Positions 1-7,391 of a DNA stretch of 7,391 nt are shown here, in pieces. How positions within the stretch are numbered: position 1 is the stretch's first letter; each line of letters begins with the position of its first letter. The notes under the pieces are model-generated. The model saw only the letters and a list, made by a program, of their open reading frames with translations. It searched no databases and had not been told where the DNA came from. Source of the DNA: Desulfobulbus sp. (GTDB lineage Bacteria; Desulfobacterota; Desulfobulbia; Desulfobulbales; Desulfobulbaceae); the NCBI GenBank assembly GCA_030602145.1, contig JAUWAH010000109.1, positions 1 through 7,391 on the forward strand. The letters run 5' to 3'. A program made the position numbers and the translations under genes.

Positions 1-78
1 GTGGTCAGCGCCCTGGCCGCGAACCAGCTCCCGGCCGTCTACGCCGAGATGTTTCGTACCGGCCGCAAGCGTTCCTGA
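1..78 (+). CDS. C-terminal end of an unrecognised gene (partial)
   Basis: Frame 1 is open from the window edge to a TGA at 76-78 and encodes 25 residues, ending in MFRTGRKRS. The tail mixes hydrophobic and basic residues in a way typical of a protein C-terminus, and it lies upstream of ppk2 on the same strand. Too little is present to assign a family. The GTG at position 1 is just the first codon visible and not necessarily a start. Frame 2 is also open here, because the region is GC-rich, so the call rests on plausible composition and a clean stop followed by non-coding sequence. Confidence 0.45.
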   Translation: MVSALAANQLPAVYAEMFRTGRKRS

Positions 79-283
79 TCGCGCCGTTTCCTCTCAACTA
101 TCGACACCGGAGACGGCTCGGCAACACCATCTCGTGCTGGATTTTTCCGGCCATTATGCTACCGTCATAGACACCAAGAGGCAATATCGAACCACTCCCC
201 ACGAACCCGACCCGCTTTTCGGCAACGGATGTCGGGTGACGGTGGCTTCGCCCGCATTATCAACGCCGGATCAAGGAAGAGGC
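79..283 (+). other. ppk2 leader / intergenic region with two weak inverted repeats
   Basis: This 205-base stretch holds no gene I can support. Two inverted repeats are visible. The first pairs 83-91 (GCCGTTTCC) with 109-117 (GGAGACGGC), 9 bp with one G-T pair and a 17-base loop; it could end the upstream gene but has no T-run after it. The second pairs ACCCGAC (205-211) with GTCGGGT (231-237) around a 19-base loop that itself contains CCG-CTTTT-CGG. I found no pair of -35 and -10 boxes close to consensus, so the ppk2 promoter is not located. It may lie here with a weak or alternative-sigma sequence, or ppk2 may be read from the upstream gene. Confidence 0.3.
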
Positions 284-1210
284 ATGGGTGAAAAAAAGAA
301 GAAAAGCAAAGGAAACGAGAAAAAAGCCGAAACCATGAAGGTGGTCGATTTCCGGCTCCAGGAGGGGACGGCCCTACGCTTTAAGAACCAACAGAAGGAC
401 GACAGCCATCTGCCCATCTGGGTGAGCAAGGCCAATCTGGCCTATGAGATGGAGCTGAAAAAGCTCCAGGTTGAGCTGATGAAGCTGCAGCAGGACATGA
501 AAGCGCGCGGCACCCGGGTACTGGCCATTTTCGAGGGTCGGGACGCTGCCGGCAAGGGCGGCACGATCAAGCGGATCACCACCTTCCTCAACCCCCGCAA
601 CACCCGCATCGTTGCCCTGACCGCCCCCAGCGACAAGGAAACCACCCAATGGTTCTTCCAGCGTTACGTCCCCCACCTGCCGGCGGCCGGCGAACTGGTG
701 CTCTTTGACCGCTCCTGGTACAACCGGGCCATGGTCGAACCGGTGATGGGATTCTGTACCGATGAGCAGCACAAACGGTTCCTGAAGGATGTGCCCCTGT
801 TCGAGGAGATGCTGGTCAAGGACGGCATCAAGCTGTTCAAGTTCTACTTCTCCGTGTCCAAGGAAGAGCAGGCCAAACGGTTCGAATCCCGCAAGACCGA
901 CATCCTCAAGCAGTACAAGCTGTCGCCGGTGGACAACCTGGCCCAGACCTACTGGGACCAGTACACGGTCAAGAAATTTCAGATGCTCAACGAATCGAAC
1001 CGTACCCTGAGCCCCTGGACCATCATCCGCTCCGACGACAAGAAAAAAGCGCGGCTCAACTGCATCAAGCACATCCTCTCCCATCTCGACTACGACAAGA
1101 AACTGCCTGACGAGGAACTGGCCGTCGATCCGAAAATCGTCATCTCCGGCATCGAGGAAATCAGGCACATGGAAAAGAACCTCTTCGACCCGGAACGGCT
1201 CAGGGGTTAA
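284..1210 (+). CDS. ppk2: Polyphosphate kinase 2 (PPK2 family, class I-like)
   Basis: A cytoplasmic kinase that moves phosphate between inorganic polyphosphate and nucleoside di-/triphosphates; single-domain class I members commonly use polyphosphate to phosphorylate ADP or GDP. The product is 308 residues, normal for one-domain PPK2. After a lysine-rich N-terminus (residues 1-17) come the Walker A motif FEGRDAAGKGG (83-93, Lys91) and the Walker B/lid region LFDRSWYNRAMVEPVMGF (140-157, Asp142 and Arg143). Both are diagnostic of PPK2. The C-terminal half has the usual DNLAQTYWDQYTVKKFQML segment. The ATG at 284 is preferred because AAGGAAGAGG lies just upstream. The frame stays open to a GTG at 134, but those 50 extra codons look non-coding. 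The gene is convergent with secA. Substrate preference cannot be read from the sequence. Confidence 0.95.
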   Translation: MGEKKKKSKGNEKKAETMKVVDFRLQEGTALRFKNQQKDDSHLPIWVSKANLAYEMELKKLQVELMKLQQDMKARGTRVLAIFEGRDAAGKGGTIKRITTFLNPRNTRIVALTAPSDKETTQWFFQRYVPHLPAAGELVLFDRSWYNRAMVEPVMGFCTDEQHKRFLKDVPLFEEMLVKDGIKLFKFYFSVSKEEQAKRFESRKTDILKQYKLSPVDNLAQTYWDQYTVKKFQMLNESNRTLSPWTIIRSDDKKKARLNCIKHILSHLDYDKKLPDEELAVDPKIVISGIEEIRHMEKNLFDPERLRG

Positions 1211-1216
1211 ACGTAC

Positions 1217-1255
1217 ACAGCCGCCGTCCCCTGACCGGGAGCGGCGGCTGTGATT
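1217..1255 (+). terminator. Probable intrinsic terminator after ppk2
   Basis: Beginning six bases after the ppk2 stop, ACAGCCGCCG (1217-1226) pairs perfectly with CGGCGGCTGT (1242-1251). The stem continues with TCCC (1227-1230) against GGGA (1237-1240) after a one-base bulge (G1241), closing on the loop CTGACC. That makes a 14-bp GC-rich stem. The tract after it is poor (GATTTC), so termination may be only partial or Rho-assisted. Because the genes converge, the same stem read on the minus strand could also stop transcripts running past secA, where GTACGTTT follows the stem. Confidence 0.6.
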
Positions 1256-1379
1256 TCGGACACCGAGGTGTGCCGGGGGCTACTGCTTCATGCATGGTGG
1301 TTCCGGCGGCGGTACCAAGGCCGGCGTCAGGACCTTTCGAGCTTGTTGGCGGCCAGTCGGTTTGGTTTGGCCGCGCCGG
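1256..1379 (-). other. secA downstream region, weak inverted repeat only
   Basis: This is the 3' flank of secA, between the ppk2 hairpin and the secA stop. The only structure I see is GCGGCCA (1349-1355) against TGGCCGC (1368-1374), a 7-bp stem with a 12-base loop located 5-30 bases past the secA stop. No T-run follows it on the minus strand, so it is at best a weak or Rho-dependent end signal. No gene is supported here. Confidence 0.25.
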
Positions 1380-3938
<2,559 letters not shown>

Positions 3939-3971
3939 GTATTTTCTCCCCCTGAGGGCTCACAGTGCTGC

Positions 3972-3999
3972 ACTATTTCAATGCTGATGGATGCGTCAA
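3972..3999 (-). promoter_or_regulatory. Candidate sigma-70 promoter for secA
   Basis: On the minus strand TTGACG (3999-3994, five of six consensus bases) is followed after 16 bases by AATAGT (3977-3972, four of six). Transcription would start near 3965, giving a 5' leader of about 27 bases that still contains the ribosome binding site at 3953-3945. A second -35-like TTGACT lies at 4039-4034 but has no matching -10 at proper spacing. Assigned by eye only. Confidence 0.4.
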
Positions 4000-4048
4000 A
4001 AGTTGGTGATAACGTCGTTCCCGCGCAGGAAAAAGTCAACTGGCATTT

Positions 4049-4145
4049 GAAATGACGCAATTAAAGAACGTCCGGAGAACAAGATTCGCCTTCTCTCCTT
4101 ATCAACGCCCCTTATCTCGTCATCTCGACCGCAGGGAGAGATCTC
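4049..4145. repeat. 97-bp flanking repeat, first copy (spacer plus left arm)
   Basis: Starts at GAAATGAC (the tail of a right arm), runs through a 62-base spacer containing GGAGAACAAGATT and TTCTCTCCTTAT, and ends with the left arm of copy A. It aligns without gaps to 4413-4509. The 62-base spacer differs at about 9 positions (roughly 85% identity by eye), mostly transitions. Left of 4049 the similarity stops abruptly, so this marks one edge of the duplicated material. Confidence 0.8.
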
Positions 4146-4234
4146 AGGCTTCACCACAATCGATGCACAGGCCGGGGTCGATGAGCATCTTGCAGGCAAT
4201 GAGATTTCTCCTCGCTGTGCTTCGTCGAAATGAC
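4119..4234. repeat. Palindromic repeat unit, copy A (116 bp)
   Basis: The left arm (4119-4145, 27 bases) and right arm (4201-4234, 34 bases) are imperfect inverted repeats: TCGAC and ATCTC segments pair, with extra bases on the right arm. The core contains a smaller inverted pair, ATCGA (4159-4163) and TCGAT (4178-4182). Aligned by eye, copy A differs from copy B at about 9 of 116 positions with no gaps, almost all in the right half of the core. Transcribed RNA could fold into a long hairpin on either strand. Confidence 0.85.
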
Positions 4235-4304
4235 AGCACGAGCCAAGCCAACCTGCAATGGAATGTAATCGTTCGCCATGAGACCGGAAAACGTCCCATA
4301 TCTG

Positions 4305-4420
4305 GTCATCTCGACCGCAGGGAGAGATCTCAGGCTTCACCACAATCGATGCACATGCCGGGGTCGATGAACATACCGCAACCAACAAGATTTCTCCTCG
4401 CTGTGCTTCGTCGAAATGAC
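4305..4420. repeat. Palindromic repeat unit, copy B (116 bp)
   Basis: Second copy of the unit at 4119-4234, in direct orientation and 186 bases downstream. The left arm is identical to copy A; the right arm differs only at its first base. Differences cluster at 4369-4387 in the core. About 15 bases preceding the left arm also resemble those preceding copy A, suggesting that the true repeat extends slightly beyond the arms. Confidence 0.85.
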
Positions 4421-4509
4421 GCAACTAATGAACATTCGGAGAACAAGATTTGTCTTCTCTCCTTATCCGCGCCCCTTATTTCGTCATCTCGACCAAAGGG
4501 AGAGATCTC
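4413..4509. repeat. 97-bp flanking repeat, second copy, ending in a lone left arm
   Basis: This copy lies 364 bases downstream of the first. It begins in the right arm of copy B and ends in a third left arm (4483-4509), where GCAG is replaced by AAAG. No core or right arm follows, so the array stops in mid-unit. It ends about 70 bases past the argA stop on the minus strand, so an argA read-through transcript would pass into these hairpins. Confidence 0.8.
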
Positions 4510-4580
4510 GTCTTTATATGACCGAACCTGCAACCGCTCACTGTACAAAGGCTCCATCAGGACTCAATCCGCTCTGCACC

Positions 4581-5078
4581 TCACCGCCCGGCTGCCAGGC
4601 CGGTCCGCACCAGGGCATCTTCGTCACAGTCGGGAAATTTGGAGCAGTGGATGCAATCGCTCCAGATCTTGTGCGGCAACTCCTGCTTGTCCCGGTCTTC
4701 AAAACCGAACTTGCGGAAAAAAGGGGCCTGATAGGTAAGCACAAAGACGGTGTTGATCTCCAGGCTCCTGGCTTCGTCCAGACACGACTCGACCAGCATG
4801 GCGCCGATGCCGCACTTCTGCCGCTCCTCGGACACCGCCAGGGAACGGATCTCGGCCAGGTCGTCCCAGCAGATGTGCAGGGCACAGATCCCGTAGATCG
4901 TTCCCTCCTCCTCGTAAACGATGAAATCGCGGAGATGATCATACAGGGAGCTGATCGACCGCGGCAGCATCAGCCCCCGGTTGGCAAAGATGGTCAACAG
5001 GCCGTGAATGGCACGGACATCGGTCATTCGCGCAGGACGAATCCTGCCGTTGTGCCCGCATTTCTGTGAAGTCGTCAT
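4581..5078 (-). CDS. argA: Short ArgA-type N-acetyltransferase (N-acetylglutamate synthase)
   Basis: A GNAT-fold acetyltransferase of 165 residues that probably transfers acetyl from acetyl-CoA to glutamate, the first step of arginine synthesis. It is the short form, a GNAT domain without the amino-acid-kinase-like domain of E. coli ArgA. Family features: IRPARMTDV (13-21), ANRGLMLPRS (32-41), LYDHLRDFIVYEEEG (45-59), the acetyl-CoA site EIRSLAVSEERQKCGIGAML (76-95, pyrophosphate loop around Gln87-Gly92), VFVLTYQAPFFRKFGF (111-126), and the C-terminal HKIWSDCIHCSKFPDCDE with Cys142, Cys145 and Cys151. The ATG at 5078 is chosen over a start 25 codons upstream because GGGAGGGAG directly precedes it and the longer form would overlap the upstream gene. 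The four-helix protein gene ends 25 bases upstream, which suggests co-transcription. Substrate identity rests on family resemblance. Confidence 0.85.
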   Translation of the reverse strand: MTTSQKCGHNGRIRPARMTDVRAIHGLLTIFANRGLMLPRSISSLYDHLRDFIVYEEEGTIYGICALHICWDDLAEIRSLAVSEERQKCGIGAMLVESCLDEARSLEINTVFVLTYQAPFFRKFGFEDRDKQELPHKIWSDCIHCSKFPDCDEDALVRTGLAAGR

Positions 5079-5103
5079 GCTCCCTCCCGGGTATAACCCC
5101 CTG

Positions 5104-5655
5104 TCATGCCGAACCGTGTTCGGTGGACGGCTGCACCTCTTGTACGGCGGCAACCGTCAGTTTGCGATAGACCCACCAGTTGCCCAGACCGGTGGCCATG
5201 CCAATGGCAAGCAGAAAAAGAACCCGCAACGGTGAAGCGGGCTCAAGCAGGTACATCAGGGCCGCCGTGACGGCCAGGCCGTAGGCGGTCCCCCCCGCCA
5301 GGGTGAGCGTGGCCGGCATCCAATCGGGAAAACGGCGTGCCAGCGTTGCCGTTACCGGTCTGGCCACGGCGAAAAAACAACCGTAGGAACAGATCAGCAG
5401 CGGCAGAAAGCCATAAACCGCCCAGGTGACCAGGGTTTTATGCATCACCTGGCCCTGCGGCATGACGCCGGACTTGATCAGGATCAGGGTCACCAGGGTT
5501 ACGGTATGGGCCAGGATGAACAAAACAAGCGGCACCAGGGCCGGCAGGTAGAGAACCAGGCGGCCGATGACATGGCCGGCAATGGCCCTGCGCAGGGACG
5601 AGAGCAGGTTGACCCGTGTCCTGCGTACATTGTGTCGATTTCTTTTGGTTCTCAT
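5104..5655 (-). CDS. Four-helix membrane protein of unknown function
   Basis: I do not recognise a family. The product has 183 residues: a very basic N-terminus (MRTKRNRHNVRRTRVN, 1-16), four predicted hydrophobic segments at about 31-62, 73-98, 113-136 and 141-163, and a short polar tail. The strongly positive N-terminus suggests that it stays in the cytoplasm, with both ends inside if all four segments span the membrane. It contains LVPLVLFILAHTVTLVTLIL and GMATGLGNWWVYRKL, but no catalytic or transport signature that I can name. The ATG at 5655 is chosen because the frame upstream overlaps the neighbouring membrane-anchor gene, whose stop lies 11 bases before this start. The ribosome binding site is weak (CAGGG directly adjacent), so translational coupling to the upstream gene is likely. 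The open frame reaching 5988 is a shadow. Confidence 0.75.
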   Translation of the reverse strand: MRTKRNRHNVRRTRVNLLSSLRRAIAGHVIGRLVLYLPALVPLVLFILAHTVTLVTLILIKSGVMPQGQVMHKTLVTWAVYGFLPLLICSYGCFFAVARPVTATLARRFPDWMPATLTLAGGTAYGLAVTAALMYLLEPASPLRVLFLLAIGMATGLGNWWVYRKLTVAAVQEVQPSTEHGSA

Positions 5656-5666
5656 CCCTGGCGATT

Positions 5667-5933
5667 CTACGGGGCCTTGCTGTGATCCTGTTGATTCGAA
5701 AGACCGTTCCCCGCCGGGGGAGCGTCCGGGGAAGGGGTGCCGGACTGGACGGCCTGAACGGTCCTGGGCGGCAGAAGAATAGTCTGGCCGGCCCAGATGC
5801 CCAGCAGAAACATCCACACAAACAAACAAAAACAAACCGCCGCCAGCCCGAACATGCCGCGCCAGCCCAATTCGATCCGAAAGGGCTTGGGTCGGCTCTC
5901 GGCCGGCTCCGGTTTGCGTTTCAACAGCCCCAC
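5667..5933 (-). CDS. Small single-helix membrane protein, SPOR-protein-like anchor
   Basis: The 88-residue product has a basic, proline-containing cytoplasmic N-terminus (KRKPEPAESRPKPFRIE), one transmembrane segment at about 25-47 (GMFGLAAVCFCLFVWMFLLG, then IWAGQTILLP), and a proline/serine-rich, presumably periplasmic tail (about 56-88). The WMFLLGIWAGQ helix resembles the N-terminal anchor of SPOR-domain proteins that I recall near argS in related delta-proteobacteria. Here the protein ends in the linker, and no SPOR domain follows in any frame before the next gene. The start is taken as GTG at 5933, the only start codon between an upstream in-frame stop and the coding region; a TTG three codons later is possible. 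The gene lies 143 bases downstream of argS and 11 upstream of the four-helix protein gene. It could be a shortened SPOR protein or a genuine small anchor. Confidence 0.7.
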   Translation of the reverse strand: MGLLKRKPEPAESRPKPFRIELGWRGMFGLAAVCFCLFVWMFLLGIWAGQTILLPPRTVQAVQSGTPSPDAPPAGNGLSNQQDHSKAP

Positions 5934-6076
5934 GGTCCCCGCACTCCGTCCATGCAGCCGCCGGAGATGATGACCCGGCTGCCGTCACCGGTCACCCGCC
6001 ACCGGTTAGGAACCCTTGTTCCCCCATGGTGCGGGAATCTGTCCCTTTCCCTTGCCATGACCGTTCTGCTGCAGGG
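5934..6076 (-). other. argS to membrane-anchor intergenic region
   Basis: This is a 143-base gap within the minus-strand cluster. It contains a short inverted repeat, GGAAC-CCTT-GTTCC (6009-6022), and two copies of CACCGGT 14 bases apart (5986-5992 and 6000-6006), whose ACCGGT cores can pair with each other. Neither is followed by a T-run, so no clear terminator separates argS from the downstream genes. A 45-codon open frame (ATG at 6058 to TGA at 5921) crosses the gap and overlaps the start of the anchor gene, but it has no ribosome binding site and I do not call it a gene. Confidence 0.3.
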
Positions 6077-7391
6077 CTACATGCTCTCCGGCGCCGTCAG
6101 TCCGATCAGGTGAAGGCCGTTGCGGACCACCCGCTTCACCCCGCCGCACAGGGCCAGGCGGGCGCCGGTCAACTCCCGGTCTGCGGTCAACACTTTATGC
6201 TTATTATAATAGCCGTGGAATTGGGCGGCCAGCTCCGTTAAATAAAAAACCACCCGATGGGGAGCTAGATCGGCCGCGGCACCGGCCAACATCGCCGGGA
6301 AGTCGGCCAGGGTCTTGAGGAGGGCGTGCTCCTCCGGCTCGACCAGCCGATGAAGGAGCTGCTCCGCCAAAACGGCCGCCATGCCTTGCTCGGCCGCCAT
6401 CTTCTCGATGCTGCACAGGCGGGCATGGGCATACTGGACGTAATAGACCGGGTTTTCCTGGCTCTGTTTCTTGGCCAGATCGAGATCGAACTCGATGGCG
6501 CTGTCCGGCTTGCGCATCAGGAAAAAGAAGCGCAGGGCATCTGCCCCGACCTCGTCGACCAGTTCGTCGACGGTGACGAAGGTGGCCTTGCGGGTCGACA
6601 TCTTGACCTGTTTGCCGTCGCGGAGCAGGGTGACGAACTGATAGAGGACCACGGTGATGCGGCTGTCGTCATGGCCCAGGGCCCGCACTCCGGCCAGGAC
6701 ATCGGGCACGGTGGCAATATGATCGGAGCCGAAGACGTTGACCATCCGGTCGTAGCCGCGCTTGAACTTGTCGCAGTGGTAGGCGATGTCCGGCAGCCGG
6801 TAGGTGGGCTCGCCGCTGCTCTTGATGATCACCCGATCCTGCTCCTGGCCCATCTCGGTGGTCTTGAACCAGGTGGCGCCCTCCTTCTCGTAGACCAGCC
6901 CCCGTTCGCGGAGCGCCTCGACCACTTCGCCAATCCGGCCGTCCTCATAGAGGGTGTGCTCGTTGAAGTAGGTGTCGAAGCCGATGCCGATCCGCTTGAG
7001 GGTGGCGTCGATGTCGGCGAAGATGGCCTGCTGGGCCCGGTCCTTGAAGACGGTGACCTCGGCCTCCTTGAACCCGTCGCCGGCCTCGGTGATCATCGAG
7101 CGGGCGATGTCATAGATGTAGTCGCCCTGATAGCCGTCTTCGGGAAAAATGTTGTCCAGGCCGAGCAGTTCCAGATAGCGGGCCCGGGTGGATTCGCCCA
7201 GGATGCGCATCTGCCGGCCGGCGTCGTTGAAATAGTATTCGCGCTGCACCGAGTAGCCGGCGGCTTCGAGCACCCGGGCGATGGCGTCGCCGAGCACCGC
7301 ATTGCGGCCGTGGCCGACGCTCAGGGGGCCGGTGGGGTTGGCGCTGACGAACTCAACCAGCACCCGGCTGCCGCTGCCGGCATCGGAGCGG
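6077..7391 (-). CDS. argS: Arginyl-tRNA synthetase (5' end outside window)
   Basis: A class I aminoacyl-tRNA synthetase that charges tRNA-Arg with arginine in the cytoplasm. 437 residues are visible; the N-terminal domain of roughly 100-120 residues lies beyond the window edge. The fragment opens with RSDAGSGSRVLVEFVSANPT and the HIGH-equivalent site PTGPLSVGHGRNA (19-31), where serine stands at the first histidine position. The catalytic core includes REYYFNDAGRQM and VFGSDH. The KMSKS-equivalent loop is KMSTR (about residue 263), followed by DALRFFFLMRKPDSAIEFDL. The C-terminal DALR-type anticodon-binding helix bundle starts near ENPVYYVQYAHARL and runs to LTAPESM. The stop is the TAG at 6077-6079. 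This gene is probably the first visible member of a minus-strand cluster leading to argA. The GTG at 7363 is internal and not a start. Confidence 0.98.
   Translation of the reverse strand, partial: RSDAGSGSRVLVEFVSANPTGPLSVGHGRNAVLGDAIARVLEAAGYSVQREYYFNDAGRQMRILGESTRARYLELLGLDNIFPEDGYQGDYIYDIARSMITEAGDGFKEAEVTVFKDRAQQAIFADIDATLKRIGIGFDTYFNEHTLYEDGRIGEVVEALRERGLVYEKEGATWFKTTEMGQEQDRVIIKSSGEPTYRLPDIAYHCDKFKRGYDRMVNVFGSDHIATVPDVLAGVRALGHDDSRITVVLYQFVTLLRDGKQVKMSTRKATFVTVDELVDEVGADALRFFFLMRKPDSAIEFDLDLAKKQSQENPVYYVQYAHARLCSIEKMAAEQGMAAVLAEQLLHRLVEPEEHALLKTLADFPAMLAGAAADLAPHRVVFYLTELAAQFHGYYNKHKVLTADRELTGARLALCGGVKRVVRNGLHLIGLTAPESM

Larger units (their letters stand above)
4049..4509. repeat. Array of palindromic intergenic repeats between secA and argA
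   Basis: This is the main content of the 642-base gene-free interval 3939-4580. A left arm beginning GTCATCTCGACC and ending GGAGAGATCTC alternates with a right arm beginning GAGATTTCTCCTCGC and ending CGTCGAAATGAC; the arms are imperfect reverse complements. The order is: end of a right arm (4049-4056), 62-base spacer, left arm, 55-base core, right arm (unit 4119-4234), 70-base spacer, a second unit (4305-4420), a second copy of the 62-base spacer, and a final lone left arm (4483-4509). Apparent reading frames through the array are artefacts of the repeats. Arms of this style occur between genes in many bacterial genomes (general recollection). No transposase or integrase is nearby. Past the array, 4510-4580 shows nothing recognisable. 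Confidence 0.85.

Noticed and set aside
134..283. Upstream GTG start extending PPK2 by 50 residues
   Set aside because: The extra residues look like translated leader DNA, have no PPK2 similarity that I know of, and the ATG at 284 has a clear ribosome binding site.
374..1168. Long minus-strand frame opposite ppk2
   Set aside because: It is a shadow produced by GC-rich codon bias opposite a gene with unmistakable PPK2 motifs.
4146..4200. Ferredoxin-like peptide CIDCGEA read on the minus strand in both repeat cores
   Set aside because: It is followed at once by a stop, has only two cysteines and no start or binding site; it reflects conservation of the DNA core.
4049..4509. CRISPR array
   Set aside because: Only two full units of 116 bases with long inverted arms, no short regular repeat-spacer rhythm, and no cas genes in the window.
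4049..4509. Complete insertion sequence or prophage
   Set aside because: No transposase, integrase or phage gene, and no target-site duplication visible at the array edges.
3996..4738. Frames of 142, 228 and 75 codons through the repeat array
   Set aside because: Their sequence is internally repeated (HFDEAQRGEI, KPEISPCGRDD) because of the DNA repeats. Such peptides are typical spurious translations of intergenic palindromes.
5656..5988. N-terminal 111-codon extension of the four-helix protein
   Set aside because: It overlaps the membrane-anchor gene, whose frame encodes a clear helix and linker, while the extension is compositionally odd.

Overview
This GC-rich window comes from a bacterial chromosome and holds mostly housekeeping genes. 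The short ArgA-type acetyltransferase, the lone membrane-anchor protein beside argS, the class I PPK2 and the 852-residue SecA with a SEC-C tail suggest a delta-proteobacterial lineage (Desulfobacterota/Desulfuromonadales-like). That placement is an inference from resemblance, not from any search.

Layout, left to right. (1) The last 25 codons of an unrecognised plus-strand gene (1-78). (2) A plus-strand ppk2 gene (284-1210) with a good ribosome binding site. A 205-base leader precedes it and a GC-rich hairpin that looks like a terminator follows it. (3) secA on the minus strand (1380-3938), convergent with ppk2, with its own candidate promoter. (4) A gene-free interval (3939-4580) occupied by a compact array of palindromic repeats (4049-4509). 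(5) A minus-strand cluster read from right to left: argS (5' end outside the window), a small one-helix membrane protein, a four-helix membrane protein of unknown function, and a short N-acetylglutamate-synthase-type acetyltransferase (argA).

How the genes relate. In the minus-strand cluster, argA (first committed step of arginine synthesis) may be transcribed with argS (charging of tRNA-Arg with arginine), with two membrane proteins between them. The 143-base argS gap leaves room for a promoter or processing site. secA lies downstream of this cluster on the same strand, but the repeat array and its own promoter separate it, so it is probably an independent unit. ppk2 is a separate plus-strand unit concerned with polyphosphate and nucleotide energy metabolism.

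No mobile-element genes, CRISPR arrays, tRNAs or rRNAs were found. The least ordinary parts are the repeat array, the SPOR-like membrane anchor that has no SPOR domain, and the unrecognised four-helix protein. I see no convincing new multi-gene system.
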